Shown here: positions 44,467 through 53,725 of the stretch, one piece after another
Layout: each line of letters begins with the position of its first letter
How positions within the stretch are numbered: the first letter of the stretch is position 1
Source: Bifidobacteriaceae bacterium
Lineage (GTDB): Bacteria > Actinomycetota > Actinomycetes > Actinomycetales > Bifidobacteriaceae
DNA: 64,000 nt
Direction: 5' to 3'
Assembly (NCBI GenBank): GCA_022651005.1
Contig: JALCQD010000003.1
Location: forward strand, 186,001-250,000
Translations under genes and position numbers: made by a program
The notes under the pieces: model-generated
What the model was told of the DNA's origin: nothing
What the model saw: the letters and a program-made list of their open reading frames with translations, nothing else
Database searches by the model: none

Positions 44467-45216
44467 TCATCGTTTGACGATTGTCACCACGTGCGTCTCT
44501 TCGAGGTTTCCTCCGACTGGTGCCTCATGAACCTCTGGATGCACTCCCCCGGCCTTCCGGATTTCCTTCGCTGCCTTGTCGAGCTCTGCCTGCGCAGATC
44601 TTCCCTTGAGAGCCACGAATGTTCCATGATTCTTCAGCAGGGGAAGAACCCACCGCGACAACTTCGTCATCGGTGCAACAGCTCTGCATGTCACGATATC
44701 GAAAAACTGCTTTCCCTTAAGGTCCTCTGCCCGGGCACGCTCAATGTGGACATTCCCCAGCTCGAGATCCTCAACCACCTCATCCAGCCATTCCACCCTG
44801 CGTTCCATGGGTTCAATGAGCGTGAATCTCAACTGCGGAAGCATCGCCGCAAGAACAATACCTGGGAAACCAGCTCCGCTACCGATGTCAGCGACCGTCG
44901 CATTCCCACTTGCCGCCTTCACGATGAAGGGCTCCAGGGCTGCAGAGTTGAGGATATGCCGCTCCCACAGACGCGGAAGCTCACGCGGGCCCACGAGTCC
45001 TCGAATCTCCCCTTCTTGCTGCAACTTCGTGTGGAACGTGATCATCTGAGGCAGAGCCGGCCCCAAGATCTCCTCCAGCAAAGAGGATCCCTCGAGTTCG
45101 TCGTCTACACCAATACCAGTAGAAACCACCGAAGCCCCGTCACTTACTGAATCCTCTGCCACACCTGAAACCCGCTCGTCACCATGAGAGATTGTGTCTT
45201 CGCCCTCACTCGTCAT
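44467..45216 (-). CDS. rsmG: 16S rRNA (guanine(527)-N(7))-methyltransferase
   Basis: This SAM-dependent enzyme methylates G527 of 16S rRNA. The SAM site [23 protein letters not shown] and [11 protein letters not shown] are recognisable. The start at 45216 (ATGACGAGTGA) overlaps the stop of the khpB/jag gene by 11 nt, so translation is coupled; a longer frame to 45270 would overlap by 65 nt and is not preferred. The N-terminal 45 residues are an acidic extension. Confidence 0.95.
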   Translation of the reverse strand: MTSEGEDTISHGDERVSGVAEDSVSDGASVVSTGIGVDDELEGSSLLEEILGPALPQMITFHTKLQQEGEIRGLVGPRELPRLWERHILNSAALEPFIVKAASGNATVADIGSGAGFPGIVLAAMLPQLRFTLIEPMERRVEWLDEVVEDLELGNVHIERARAEDLKGKQFFDIVTCRAVAPMTKLSRWVLPLLKNHGTFVALKGRSAQAELDKAAKEIRKAGGVHPEVHEAPVGGNLEETHVVTIVKR

Positions 45217-45832
45217 CGTTGTCAAGCTCGTTATCGTCCTCGAATTCAACCGTTTCGTCGACGGCTTCATCGGTCACAACGTCGGCATTATCGATGTCAT
45301 TCTCTTCTACTTCATCATCTTCGAAATCGGAAGCCTTTTCCTTGGCCTTGAGATACACCGTCACGTAACGATGCGGCTCTTCACCATGAGAACGGGACTT
45401 CAGCCCCTCTTCGCGCACCACGTCATGAACGATCTTGCGCTCGAAGGAATTCATCGGCTTCAAATCAACCGGTCCACCATTTTCACGGCATTCCTCAACG
45501 GCATCCAATGCAATCTTATGCAAGCCCTCGCGCTTGTGCTTGAGGTAACCGTCCACGTCGAGAATGAGGTGCGAACGCTCCCCCGTCTTCTCCTGAACCG
45601 CGAGCCGGGTCAGCCTCTGCAGCGCCTCGACCACATCGCCATTCTTGCCTGTGAGGTTCTTGATGTCAGAATTGTCATCCGCCACAATCTGCACTACCGC
45701 ACGACCATTGCGAACACCCATCTCGATGTCGCCTTCGTAATCCACGATGTCAAGAAGGCCCTCGAGATAATCCGCCGCGATGTCAGCCTCGTCGTTCAGC
45801 TGCTCAACCGTTGGCTCATCATGCTCTGCCAT
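45206..45832 (-). CDS. khpB: RNA-binding protein KhpB/Jag (KH and R3H domains)
   Basis: This 208-residue acidic-tailed protein has a KH domain in the middle (around [20 protein letters not shown]) followed by an R3H domain ([20 protein letters not shown]). The N-terminal Jag-N domain is missing or very short; the first 25 residues are acidic. Known role: RNA binding linked to cell-envelope homeostasis, next to yidC in most Gram-positives. The C-terminal 40 residues are highly acidic. Confidence 0.9.
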   Translation of the reverse strand: MAEHDEPTVEQLNDEADIAADYLEGLLDIVDYEGDIEMGVRNGRAVVQIVADDNSDIKNLTGKNGDVVEALQRLTRLAVQEKTGERSHLILDVDGYLKHKREGLHKIALDAVEECRENGGPVDLKPMNSFERKIVHDVVREEGLKSRSHGEEPHRYVTVYLKAKEKASDFEDDEVEENDIDNADVVTDEAVDETVEFEDDNELDNDDE

Positions 45833-45912
45833 GTCCGCTCCTGTTCATTGGTCTGCCCGCGCCGGCGTCACTGCCAGCCGTTGCATCTCATACCTAGTGT
45901 ATTCGTGTATTC

Positions 45913-46902
45913 TCACTTCTTCTTGCGTTTTTTGCGCTGGGGCTGTGCACGCTGATAAGAACCGTGCTCGGCGCGCTTTTCTGCGTCTTTCTGCGCCTTT
46001 GCCAGCGCCTCTTCCTCAAGAGAGGGAAGGCCTTCACGCTTGCGACGAGCTTCTTCCTTCTTGTGGTCGCGCACTTCCTTCTGCTCTGCAGCAGGGGAGC
46101 CCGGGGTCGGGAAGCGATAGACCTGCCAGAACGACTGACCAAGGGTCCACAGATTGTTGGTGAGCCAGTAGAGCAGCACGCCAAAGGGCATCACAGCGCC
46201 CGAGAAGATGTACATGACCGGGAACACGTATGCCATCATCTGCTGCATGCGGTACTGCGAACCCTCCATGGAGGCACGCGGAATGTTGTGCCGCACGTTG
46301 TGGAACTGCATGTAGAACATGGTCAAGCACATGAGCGCCACGAAGATGCCCACCGTGACGCGCGCGCCACCCTGTGCCGTGGCGAAAACCTCACCCAGCT
46401 TCACGTTGATGAAAACTGTCTGCTCAATGTCGTGCGCAACGCTCTTAGTGAAGGCGCCAATGGGTTCGGTCTTACCCGACGCGATGGTGCTGAGCATTCG
46501 TAGCACGTTGAACAGAGCCATGAAAACAGGGGCCTGAATCACGGAGGGCAGGCAGGAACCCATGGGATTCGCGTGATTCTCCTGGTAGAGCTTCATGGTC
46601 TCACGCTGCATCGCCTCGCGTGACGGAGGATCGGTCTTGCCCTTGTACTTGCGCTGAATCTTCTGCAATTCCGGCTGAATCGCCTGCATATGGCGCATTG
46701 AATGCATCTGCCGCATGAAGAGCGGGAAGATGCAGGCGCGCACGAAGAAGGTGAGGAAGATGATGCTCAAGCACCATGCGAAGCCCGGGCCATCCTGCAT
46801 ACCGAGGAACACAAAGATCTTGTGGAAGATGTACATCACCCACGAAATCAGCCACTCCAGCGGGTACAGCAAGGAGTAGAAGAAGTTCATGATGTTGGTC
46901 AT
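45913..46902 (-). CDS. yidC: Membrane protein insertase YidC/Oxa1
   Basis: This 329-residue YidC of the Gram-positive form lacks the large periplasmic domain. Five hydrophobic segments and the conserved core LPSVIQAPVFMALFNVLR are seen. The C-terminus is strongly basic (RKKRKKK), which is typical for ribosome contact. The start at 46902 overlaps the last A of the yidD stop (TAATG), so it is coupled to yidD. Confidence 0.95.
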   Translation of the reverse strand: MTNIMNFFYSLLYPLEWLISWVMYIFHKIFVFLGMQDGPGFAWCLSIIFLTFFVRACIFPLFMRQMHSMRHMQAIQPELQKIQRKYKGKTDPPSREAMQRETMKLYQENHANPMGSCLPSVIQAPVFMALFNVLRMLSTIASGKTEPIGAFTKSVAHDIEQTVFINVKLGEVFATAQGGARVTVGIFVALMCLTMFYMQFHNVRHNIPRASMEGSQYRMQQMMAYVFPVMYIFSGAVMPFGVLLYWLTNNLWTLGQSFWQVYRFPTPGSPAAEQKEVRDHKKEEARRKREGLPSLEEEALAKAQKDAEKRAEHGSYQRAQPQRKKRKKK

Positions 46903-47198
46903 TATCGGGCGAGCTCCTGATGTGAGATGTGGGCTTCGTTGGCTTTCGACCAAGCGAAGCGGTAAAAAAGCGAGAACTTCTGGGGGACGTCGTCGACTCC
47001 GCCGTCAACCCACGGCTGGCACCGGAGGAGGCGCAAAAGTCCGAGGGCTCCCCCGCGAATGATGCCGAAGCGTTCAATTGCTGTTGCCGCGTAATGAGAG
47101 CACGTGGGATAGTACTTGCAACGTGCAGGGAAAAGCGGGGATATTCTCCGCTGATACCAACGGATAGCACGTACAGAAACCGGAGAGGATGCCGTCAT
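46902..47198 (-). CDS. yidD: Membrane protein insertion efficiency factor YidD
   Basis: This 98-residue small protein has the family core [20 protein letters not shown] followed by [11 protein letters not shown], with the three Cys residues as usual. It helps membrane insertion together with YidC. It overlaps rnpA by 4 nt and yidC by 1 nt. It belongs to the conserved rpmH-rnpA-yidD-yidC run. Confidence 0.95.
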   Translation of the reverse strand: MTASSPVSVRAIRWYQRRISPLFPARCKYYPTCSHYAATAIERFGIIRGGALGLLRLLRCQPWVDGGVDDVPQKFSLFYRFAWSKANEAHISHQELAR

Positions 47199-47647
47199 CG
47201 TGTAGCTTCCTGCCGCTCGGCAGCGGCCGCACGATCCGCGATTTTCATAAAAAGTTTGTGTACCTGTGCGTCAAGATCCGAAAAATCTGCAGCAGAAGCC
47301 CGCGGACGGGCCCGCAAAACAACGTCTGAGCCTGCAGGAAGGTACGCTTCATAGCGTCGTGCCAGTACTCTGAAACGGCGCTTCACTTTGTTTCTCGTCA
47401 CTGCATTGCCGACAGCTTTCGACACTGCGAGCCCCAATCGGGAAATGTCACCGAAATCGGGTGCTGTTGCTGACGTCTCTGTTGATGTCAGCAACGCACT
47501 CGACTCGGTCACGACGTGCGTCTTGGGCCGAAGATAGCGGGTCCTTTGGTGGGGCAAGGCATAGTGGGCCACAATGTCCGCACTTGTCACCCTGTTTCGT
47601 AGTCGCAGAACGCCCACGAATTCAGAATGATTTTTCAGCCGTTCCAC
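47195..47647 (-). CDS. rnpA: Ribonuclease P protein component
   Basis: This 150-residue basic protein supports the RNase P RNA in cutting tRNA 5' leaders. The signature [17 protein letters not shown] is intact. A GTG start at 47647 gives an N-terminus ([15 protein letters not shown]) that fits the family; the longer frame to 47845 runs antisense-like through rpmH and is rejected. It ends overlapping yidD by 4 nt. Confidence 0.94.
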   Translation of the reverse strand: MERLKNHSEFVGVLRLRNRVTSADIVAHYALPHQRTRYLRPKTHVVTESSALLTSTETSATAPDFGDISRLGLAVSKAVGNAVTRNKVKRRFRVLARRYEAYLPAGSDVVLRARPRASAADFSDLDAQVHKLFMKIADRAAAAERQEATR

Positions 47648-47664
47648 CTGGTACTTCTGATGGC

Positions 47665-47799
47665 TCAGGCAGCCAGAGACTTGCGGCCCTTGGCACGGCG
47701 ACGGTTGATGGTGGCGCGGCCTGCGCGCGTGCGCATGCGAAGGCGGAAACCGTGCTTCATGTGGCGACGGCGGTTGTTCGGCTGGAATGTTCTCTTCAT
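47665..47799 (-). CDS. rpmH: 50S ribosomal protein L34
   Basis: A 44-residue protein reading [20 protein letters not shown] at its start and ending in KGRKSLAA, a clear L34. It lies 17 bp upstream of rnpA and is the first gene of the minus-strand run that leads away from oriC. Confidence 0.97.
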   Translation of the reverse strand: MKRTFQPNNRRRHMKHGFRLRMRTRAGRATINRRRAKGRKSLAA

Positions 47800-47903
47800 A
47801 TTCACGTGCTCCCGTATTTGGCCATGGCGATCCATGGCTCCTCATGAGTCAAGCCCTCCTAACCTACACACTTCCGGGCCCGTAGTCAAAAGGGAGGAGT
47901 CAA

Positions 47904-48033
47904 ATATCCACAAAATCGCACTATTACGGGATCTTGCGGATCGTTCTGATAATAAATGACATCCATGTTATTCACAAAACCACATCTTTGTTATTCACAA
48001 TTGAGTGTTTCCAACCCCCGAGCCTGTGGATAA
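47904..48033. promoter_or_regulatory. DnaA boxes upstream of dnaA (oriC part 1)
   Basis: The gap between rpmH and dnaA holds DnaA-box-like nonamers: ATATCCACA at 47904, TTATTCACA at 47968 and 47991, and the reverse box TGTGGATAA at 48025. They lie about 64-190 bp before the dnaA start and should permit DnaA autoregulation, and together with the downstream cluster form a two-part origin. The sequence around them is AT-rich compared with the genes. Confidence 0.75.
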
Positions 48034-48096
48034 CTTGTCTTTACCGCTGTATAGAAATGAATGCATTCTTTATGTACGTTTCAGTAGAGGAGAGAA

Positions 48097-49815
48097 ATGG
48101 CCGCTGATATGCCAAACTCTGGGTCTCAAGCACAGGCTCTGTGGGATTCCGCCTACACGCTTATGACGCAAAACCCGGGGCTCAGCGTTCGCGACCGAAG
48201 CATTATCAAGGACATCTCCCCTTCCATGGTTTTTGATTCCATGATCATTTTGGTTGCGTCAAATGACTACACGCGTGTCGCCATTGAGAATCAATTTGAG
48301 GAACAGGTACAGTCCGCGCTGTCACAGGCCGCCGGCAAGTCCATGAGCTTTGTCATCAAAATTGATGCCAACAAAGATGCTGCGGCACCCTCTGGAAACG
48401 CTGCTCCAACAACTCGGCCAACAGCACAGCAGGCACCAGCCACACAGGCAGCACCACCCGCCACCACACCACCGTCCGCACAGCCTTCTCCGGCGCAAGG
48501 TAGTGCACCTGCAGCCGCTGCCACAGCACAACCGCCCGCGACACCAGCTGCTACATCTCATGTCGTTGCGCCTCATGCAGCACCTCCCGTGACTCCAACA
48601 CCTCACGCAACGCAAGACGTTCTGCAGGGCTTTGGCTCCATCGGCGATGACGACCTGCTGGCTCATACAGACATCAAGAGTGGTCGTCAGCCGTCGGCGA
48701 CGCCCTCCCAGAACGGGGCCACCCCTGCTTCACCGCAACAGGCGGAAATCCCCTTCCATCGCGACGAAAAATCGCGCCTCAACAAGGACGCTACTTTCGA
48801 CAACTTCGTTCCCGGTGAATCAAATCGCTTCGCACGAGCCGCCGCGTTTGCAGTGTCTGAGGCCCCAGGAAATTCCTACAATCCTCTGTTCATTTACGGC
48901 GGATCTGGTCTGGGAAAAACCCATCTTCTCAACGCCATCGGCAACTATGCCCTCAATCTGTACCCCGATCTCACCGTGCGCTACGTCAACTCTGAGGAAT
49001 TCACGAACGAATTCATCGAGGCAGTGAAGGAGGGCGCCGGAAATGACGGCGAGGTCGCCGAATTTAATCGGCGATACAGGGAGGTCGATCTCCTCCTCAT
49101 TGACGATATTCAGTTCCTCGGCGGTAAAACCGGAACGATGGAAACGTTCTTCCACACGTTCAACGCGCTTTATAACGCCAACAAACAGATTGTGGTGGCT
49201 TCCGATGTGGCGCCAAAGCTGCTGCAGGGCTTCGAGCAAAGGCTTATTTCGCGCTTCGAAATGGGCCTCACCGTGGACGTGCAACCGCCGAACCAGGAGA
49301 CTCGTATTGCAATTCTTCGCATGAAGGCCTCCACGTCCAAACTGAAGATGGAAGTGCCGATGGAGGTTCTCGACCTCATCGCGCAACAGGTTACGGACAA
49401 TATCAGAGAGCTTGAGGGGGCTTTGACGCGCGTCGTGGCCATGGCAAGTCTCAACAAGCAGCCTGTCACCACCGCCTTGGCAGAACAGACGCTGCAGGAT
49501 TACTTCGTGTCTGACGTCCAGGTGACGCCGACAGACATTATTTCCCAAACGGCGGGCTATTTTCAGCTCACTTTTGATGACCTCGTGTCGTCTCGCCGTT
49601 CAAAGAACATTGCATTGGCGCGGCAAGTTGCCATGTATATCTGCCGGGAGATGACGGGTTTGTCTCTTACCTCAATCGGGGAAATCTTTGGTGGTCGAGA
49701 CCATACAACCGTTATTCACGCCTATCAGAAAATCTCCTCCGAGATGTCGGAAAAACGAGAGGTTTACAACTACGTCAACGAGCTCACATCAAAGCTCAAG
49801 CAGCACATGGAGTGA
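48097..49815 (+). CDS. dnaA: Chromosomal replication initiator DnaA
   Basis: This 572-residue AAA+ protein opens oriC. The N-terminal domain (about 1-90) is followed by a Pro/Ala/Thr-rich linker (about 100-230) that is long for the family. Then come the AAA+ domain with GGSGLGKTH and LLIDDIQFL, and the C-terminal DNA-binding domain with the signature GGRDHTTVIHAY. The gene is the first of the plus-strand origin run. Confidence 0.97.
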   Translation: MAADMPNSGSQAQALWDSAYTLMTQNPGLSVRDRSIIKDISPSMVFDSMIILVASNDYTRVAIENQFEEQVQSALSQAAGKSMSFVIKIDANKDAAAPSGNAAPTTRPTAQQAPATQAAPPATTPPSAQPSPAQGSAPAAAATAQPPATPAATSHVVAPHAAPPVTPTPHATQDVLQGFGSIGDDDLLAHTDIKSGRQPSATPSQNGATPASPQQAEIPFHRDEKSRLNKDATFDNFVPGESNRFARAAAFAVSEAPGNSYNPLFIYGGSGLGKTHLLNAIGNYALNLYPDLTVRYVNSEEFTNEFIEAVKEGAGNDGEVAEFNRRYREVDLLLIDDIQFLGGKTGTMETFFHTFNALYNANKQIVVASDVAPKLLQGFEQRLISRFEMGLTVDVQPPNQETRIAILRMKASTSKLKMEVPMEVLDLIAQQVTDNIRELEGALTRVVAMASLNKQPVTTALAEQTLQDYFVSDVQVTPTDIISQTAGYFQLTFDDLVSSRRSKNIALARQVAMYICREMTGLSLTSIGEIFGGRDHTTVIHAYQKISSEMSEKREVYNYVNELTSKLKQHME

Positions 49816-49929
49816 GCCGTGAGGGGTGCTCTGCACTCATCACACGTGATAACGCGCTAAGGGGAGAGGCTCTGATTATTCAGACCTCTCTCTCTTTTGT
49901 ATTTTGCGTACTTTAATCTGCGAAAATCT

Positions 49930-50250
49930 CACTGTGTACTTAACGCATATCGACTGTTTTAAAGAGGAAATCTTGTTGTAGGTCCGTGTTTTAGAAAAAT
50001 ATTTTTTTAAAAGTTATCCACATTGTTTTCCACAGGTATGGCGCTGGGCGGTGTATAAGTCCGATTTTCCTGTGGACTGAGTGTTGAATCATTGTGCGCG
50101 ACACGCCTCAGCTTGTGGATAAGGTCCATGCCCTTGGTGCCTTTGTGGACAACCGACTAAGTTATCCACAAATCTTCTGCAAGTTATCCACAATTGTGAT
50201 TTCACCCAAACCAGTGTCATTTCTTGTGTTCACCAAGTTATCCACAAATC
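49930..50250. other. oriC: Replication origin oriC, downstream part
   Basis: The 562-bp gap between dnaA and dnaN contains a T/A-rich stretch at about 49990-50012 (a likely unwinding element) followed by DnaA boxes. TTATCCACA is at 50014, 50162, 50184 and 50238 on the plus strand and TGTGGATAA at 50114; TGTGGACAA at 50144 is a variant. No protein-coding frame of note is seen here. Beyond the boxes (50250-50377) is a plain promoter-like stretch for dnaN. Confidence 0.9.
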
Positions 50251-50377
50251 CACAACGCCTATGATGACGATTAACTAGCACACTCACTTTATTCAGTCGT
50301 CACCTTCTTTAGCTGAAGAGAATACTGCAACTTCAGGTGCACCGGCTAAACTTGAGAACACCTGAAACGGAGGATCC

Positions 50378-51502
50378 ATGAAAGTAGAGATCAATTCGGC
50401 ATCATTTGCCGATGCAGTGGCTTGGGCAACGCGCATTATCCCCAGTCGTCCTGCAACGCCAGTTCTTTCCGGCATCAAACTCCACGCTGCCGATGGCTCG
50501 CTCCAACTTTCCGCATTCGACTACGAAGTGTCTGCTCGTCACCACATTGAAGCAGGAGTTGACGAAGAGGGAACCATCGTGGTCCTCGGCAAGCTTCTCG
50601 CAGACATCGCTAAATCTCTTCCTGCCGAAACGACGTACCTCAGCACTGAGGGAAGCCGTCTCAGCATCAAATCTGGTAAGTCGTCGTTCAACCTGCAGCT
50701 CATGCCCGAAAGCGAATATCCTGATTTGCCACAAATCCCCGCGAAGATGGGCTCCGTCGATGGCAAAACTTTCATTGACGCGGTCAATCAGGCCTCCGTC
50801 GCTGTTGCACGTGACGAAAATCGCCCTGTTTTGACAGGTGTCAAAGTCTCCTTCGAGGGAGAAAAAGTCGTTCTCACCTCTACTGACCGTTTCCGTCTTT
50901 CGCGGGCCACTTTCAATTGGTCTCCTTCAGACCCTGAGCTCGATACAACTGCGCTTATTCGTGGCTCCATTTTGCGAGATGTGTCTCGTTCCATTGACAC
51001 CGCACAAAATGTTGTTGTCGGTTTCGATCCTCAGGCGCGTAATCTTATGAGCTTCGACAATTCGGGACGCATTTCAACAGCACAACTCATCGACGGCGAG
51101 TTCCCTACAGTGGATCGTCTTTTTGCCGATGACTATCCCATCCATGTCGTCATCGATCGCCAGGAACTCATCGACGCACTTCGCCGTGTATCTCTCGTTG
51201 CAGAACGAAACGCTCCGATTCGTATGGAATTCTCGCAGGAAGAGGTCAAACTTTCAGCTGGAACGGCAGATGAGTCGCAGGCTTCTGAATCCATTGCTGT
51301 TGACCTCGATGGCGAGCCCATCACAGTTGCCTTCAACCCCTCATATTTGCTTGACGGCCTGAGCGCTATCAGCGAACCCTACGTGCGGATCAAGATGACG
51401 ACTGCCGTGAAGGCCGTGGAATTCAACGGGCAACAGGAAAAGGACGACGAAGAATCGTTGGCGTATCGCTACCTTTTGGTGCCAATGCGCTTCACGAACT
51501 GA
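50378..51502 (+). CDS. dnaN: DNA polymerase III sliding clamp (beta subunit)
   Basis: This 374-residue protein forms the dimeric ring that keeps the polymerase on DNA. Length and the C-terminal segment ending LVPMRFTN match the family. A GGAGG Shine-Dalgarno stands before the ATG. The recF gene starts 9 bp downstream, so the two are one transcript. Confidence 0.97.
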   Translation: MKVEINSASFADAVAWATRIIPSRPATPVLSGIKLHAADGSLQLSAFDYEVSARHHIEAGVDEEGTIVVLGKLLADIAKSLPAETTYLSTEGSRLSIKSGKSSFNLQLMPESEYPDLPQIPAKMGSVDGKTFIDAVNQASVAVARDENRPVLTGVKVSFEGEKVVLTSTDRFRLSRATFNWSPSDPELDTTALIRGSILRDVSRSIDTAQNVVVGFDPQARNLMSFDNSGRISTAQLIDGEFPTVDRLFADDYPIHVVIDRQELIDALRRVSLVAERNAPIRMEFSQEEVKLSAGTADESQASESIAVDLDGEPITVAFNPSYLLDGLSAISEPYVRIKMTTAVKAVEFNGQQEKDDEESLAYRYLLVPMRFTN

Positions 51503-51511
51503 TTTCACCTT

Positions 51512-52933
51512 ATGGTCTTTCGCATTTCGAGACTTGCTCTGGATCATTTCCGGTCGTGGAATCACGTGGTGCTTGATTTCGCGCCGGGAATGAACGTATT
51601 GGTGGGGAAAAATGGCATCGGCAAAACGAACCTTATCGAAGCCATCGAATTTCTGTCGAGCGGAGCAAGCCATCGCGCGAGTGCCTCTAAATATCTGATT
51701 CAGAGGGGCGAGAAAAGGGCAACAATTCGGGCGAATGTGGAGCATGGTACTGCCACAAATGCTGCAAACGTTGGCATTCTTGACGGTGCGGAATCTCCCG
51801 AATTAAGTGAAACGTTTCGACATAACGACGCTGACGGCAACCCGCCCACTACGGTTATTACCGCGGCCTCGATAGGCGTCATAGGTGACAGCACATCAGA
51901 GATCGCCAATGAGAACTCTTCTGAGAGAACTCTCGAAGTGACCATCCCCCAACGAGGAGCAATCCGTTCTCGAGTGGACTCTGGCCCATCTCGCTACTTT
52001 CGCGACATAGCGGGCCAGGTGAAGGTTGTTGTCTTCAGCCCTCGGGATCAGCAATTGGTATCTGGAGACCCTGCGCAACGACGTGGCTTCCTAGATACGG
52101 CGGCCACTCTGATGTTTCCGAACTATTACGCCCTCTTGCAGCGGTTTCGCCAGATTGCAAAGCAACGGACGGCGGTGCTGAAGCATTTAGCTGACGCACA
52201 GTTTGGTTCCGCGGGTCAAAGGGGTGGATTGGCAGCTCCTCAAGGGCAAGGTTTTGATGAGTTTGGGCAACCCGTCATGGATGAGCGTTCCATGGCCTTG
52301 ACCGAATTGGAAGTATGGACGTCTCAGTTCATTGACGTGGGCGTGGAAATTTCGCGTCGCCGTCGAGATGTGGTGGAACGTCTGAGTGACACGGTGACTC
52401 GCTTGTATGGTGAGTTGTCGGATGGCAACGGCGTTGGAGGAATAGCTTACGAACCCTCCTTCGACGAGATTCTCGGTGAAGGGGATTCTCAGGAGATCAA
52501 GCAGAATATTGCCCAACATTTTCAACGGATTTACCCGGGGGAGGTGGCGCGGGGAAGCAACCTCATCGGTCCTCACAGGGATGACTTGTTGGTCACTCTC
52601 GATGGCGAGCCCGCACGCGAATTCGCTTCAAACGGTGAATTGTGGACTTTGGGTCTGGCGCTGAAGATGGCGCAGTTCGATTATTTGGCACAGAGTGACA
52701 CTCCCATCCTTGTGCTTGATGATGTTTTTGCGCAGCTTGACGAGTCCCGGAGGCGTCAGATTTTGGATTTTGCAGCGCATCAGCAGCAGGTTTTCATCAC
52801 CGTGGCGGCACATAGTGATATTCCGTCGGCGGGGGAGATGTCCATTATCGATGTTGAAGCCGTTGCTGGGCGGATGCAGGAAGATTCTCCTGAGGCACTG
52901 ATGGCAGATTTTATGCGTGGGAAGACTGCGTGA
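51512..52933 (+). CDS. recF: DNA repair ATPase RecF, with an inserted segment
   Basis: RecF loads RecA at gaps. Walker A GKNGIGKTN is near residue 35, the signature region follows, and DDVFAQLD (Walker B) is near the C-terminus. At 473 aa it is longer than the usual 360-400. A low-complexity insert lies around residues 75-145, and another between about 230 and 260. The core motifs are intact, so it should be functional. Confidence 0.94.
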   Translation: MVFRISRLALDHFRSWNHVVLDFAPGMNVLVGKNGIGKTNLIEAIEFLSSGASHRASASKYLIQRGEKRATIRANVEHGTATNAANVGILDGAESPELSETFRHNDADGNPPTTVITAASIGVIGDSTSEIANENSSERTLEVTIPQRGAIRSRVDSGPSRYFRDIAGQVKVVVFSPRDQQLVSGDPAQRRGFLDTAATLMFPNYYALLQRFRQIAKQRTAVLKHLADAQFGSAGQRGGLAAPQGQGFDEFGQPVMDERSMALTELEVWTSQFIDVGVEISRRRRDVVERLSDTVTRLYGELSDGNGVGGIAYEPSFDEILGEGDSQEIKQNIAQHFQRIYPGEVARGSNLIGPHRDDLLVTLDGEPAREFASNGELWTLGLALKMAQFDYLAQSDTPILVLDDVFAQLDESRRRQILDFAAHQQQVFITVAAHSDIPSAGEMSIIDVEAVAGRMQEDSPEALMADFMRGKTA

Positions 52934-52936
52934 GTC

Positions 52937-53455
52937 GTGGCACCGAAATTGTTTTCCAACGTTCCTCCTGTCGTTGCGCTTGGGCTTGACCAAAGGGTGT
53001 TACCGCAGATGGTGGCACGGCGATATATTCGCCGCTTTATTTCTCGCTCAACACGTGAGGAGAAGGCCGAAAGCGCATGGAATAATTTCGGCAAGCCGGG
53101 GCGTGATCCCAGCGCCGCTAAATCGGTTTTTGCGCAATTGGCACGTCAGAACGACTGGGTCCCACATCTTAAAACCGCTGATTTAGCGACGCATTGGAGC
53201 GATATCGTGGGGGAGTCCATCGCTCGTCATACGCGCATCGTCTCCTTTGAAAATGGCGAATTGACGATTCGTGCCACCTCTACCGTATGGTCCACTCAGC
53301 TCACCTACATGGTTCCGAGACTCAAAAAAGTGATCTCCGAACGGCTTGCTCCGATGGAAGTCACCACAATCACGGTGAAGGGGCCCAATTCATACACGTT
53401 CAAGCGAGGAAAATATTCTGTTCCGGGTCGCGGTCCTCGGGATACCTGGGGTTGA
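52937..53455 (+). CDS. DUF721 family protein (DciA-like)
   Basis: This 172-residue protein begins at a GTG 4 bp after recF. The C-terminal half (DIVGESIARHTRIVSFENGELTIRA) is the DUF721 domain. In other bacteria DciA loads the replicative helicase, and here it lies in its usual place between recF and gyrB. It carries a long basic N-terminal extension. Confidence 0.85.
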   Translation: MAPKLFSNVPPVVALGLDQRVLPQMVARRYIRRFISRSTREEKAESAWNNFGKPGRDPSAAKSVFAQLARQNDWVPHLKTADLATHWSDIVGESIARHTRIVSFENGELTIRATSTVWSTQLTYMVPRLKKVISERLAPMEVTTITVKGPNSYTFKRGKYSVPGRGPRDTWG

Positions 53456-53725
53456 ATTTGTGGCCGCATCTTCGAAAATTCGTCGTTGAGCGAGCACGTT
53501 TTTGACCCCTATGCAACTGCTTCACGAGAGCTTTACGCTAGCTTCAAAATATGCCCCTTTAAGCCGCGAAAAGTCCCCCTTTCCTAGTATCCTTATACCT
53601 ATATAAGAAATAGCTTGTTGACGGTGCGATTAATTTGCTTCTAGAGGCATTTCTCGGCTGGTGCGTTTGCCAATTCATCAGAGATGTGTGAGGGAAGCTG
53701 TCGCTCCTGGAAAGGAAAGGCTCGA

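Noticed and set aside
47648-47845. 66-residue N-terminal extension of rnpA
   Set aside because: It would read through rpmH in another frame; the GTG at 47647 gives the normal RnpA N-terminus.
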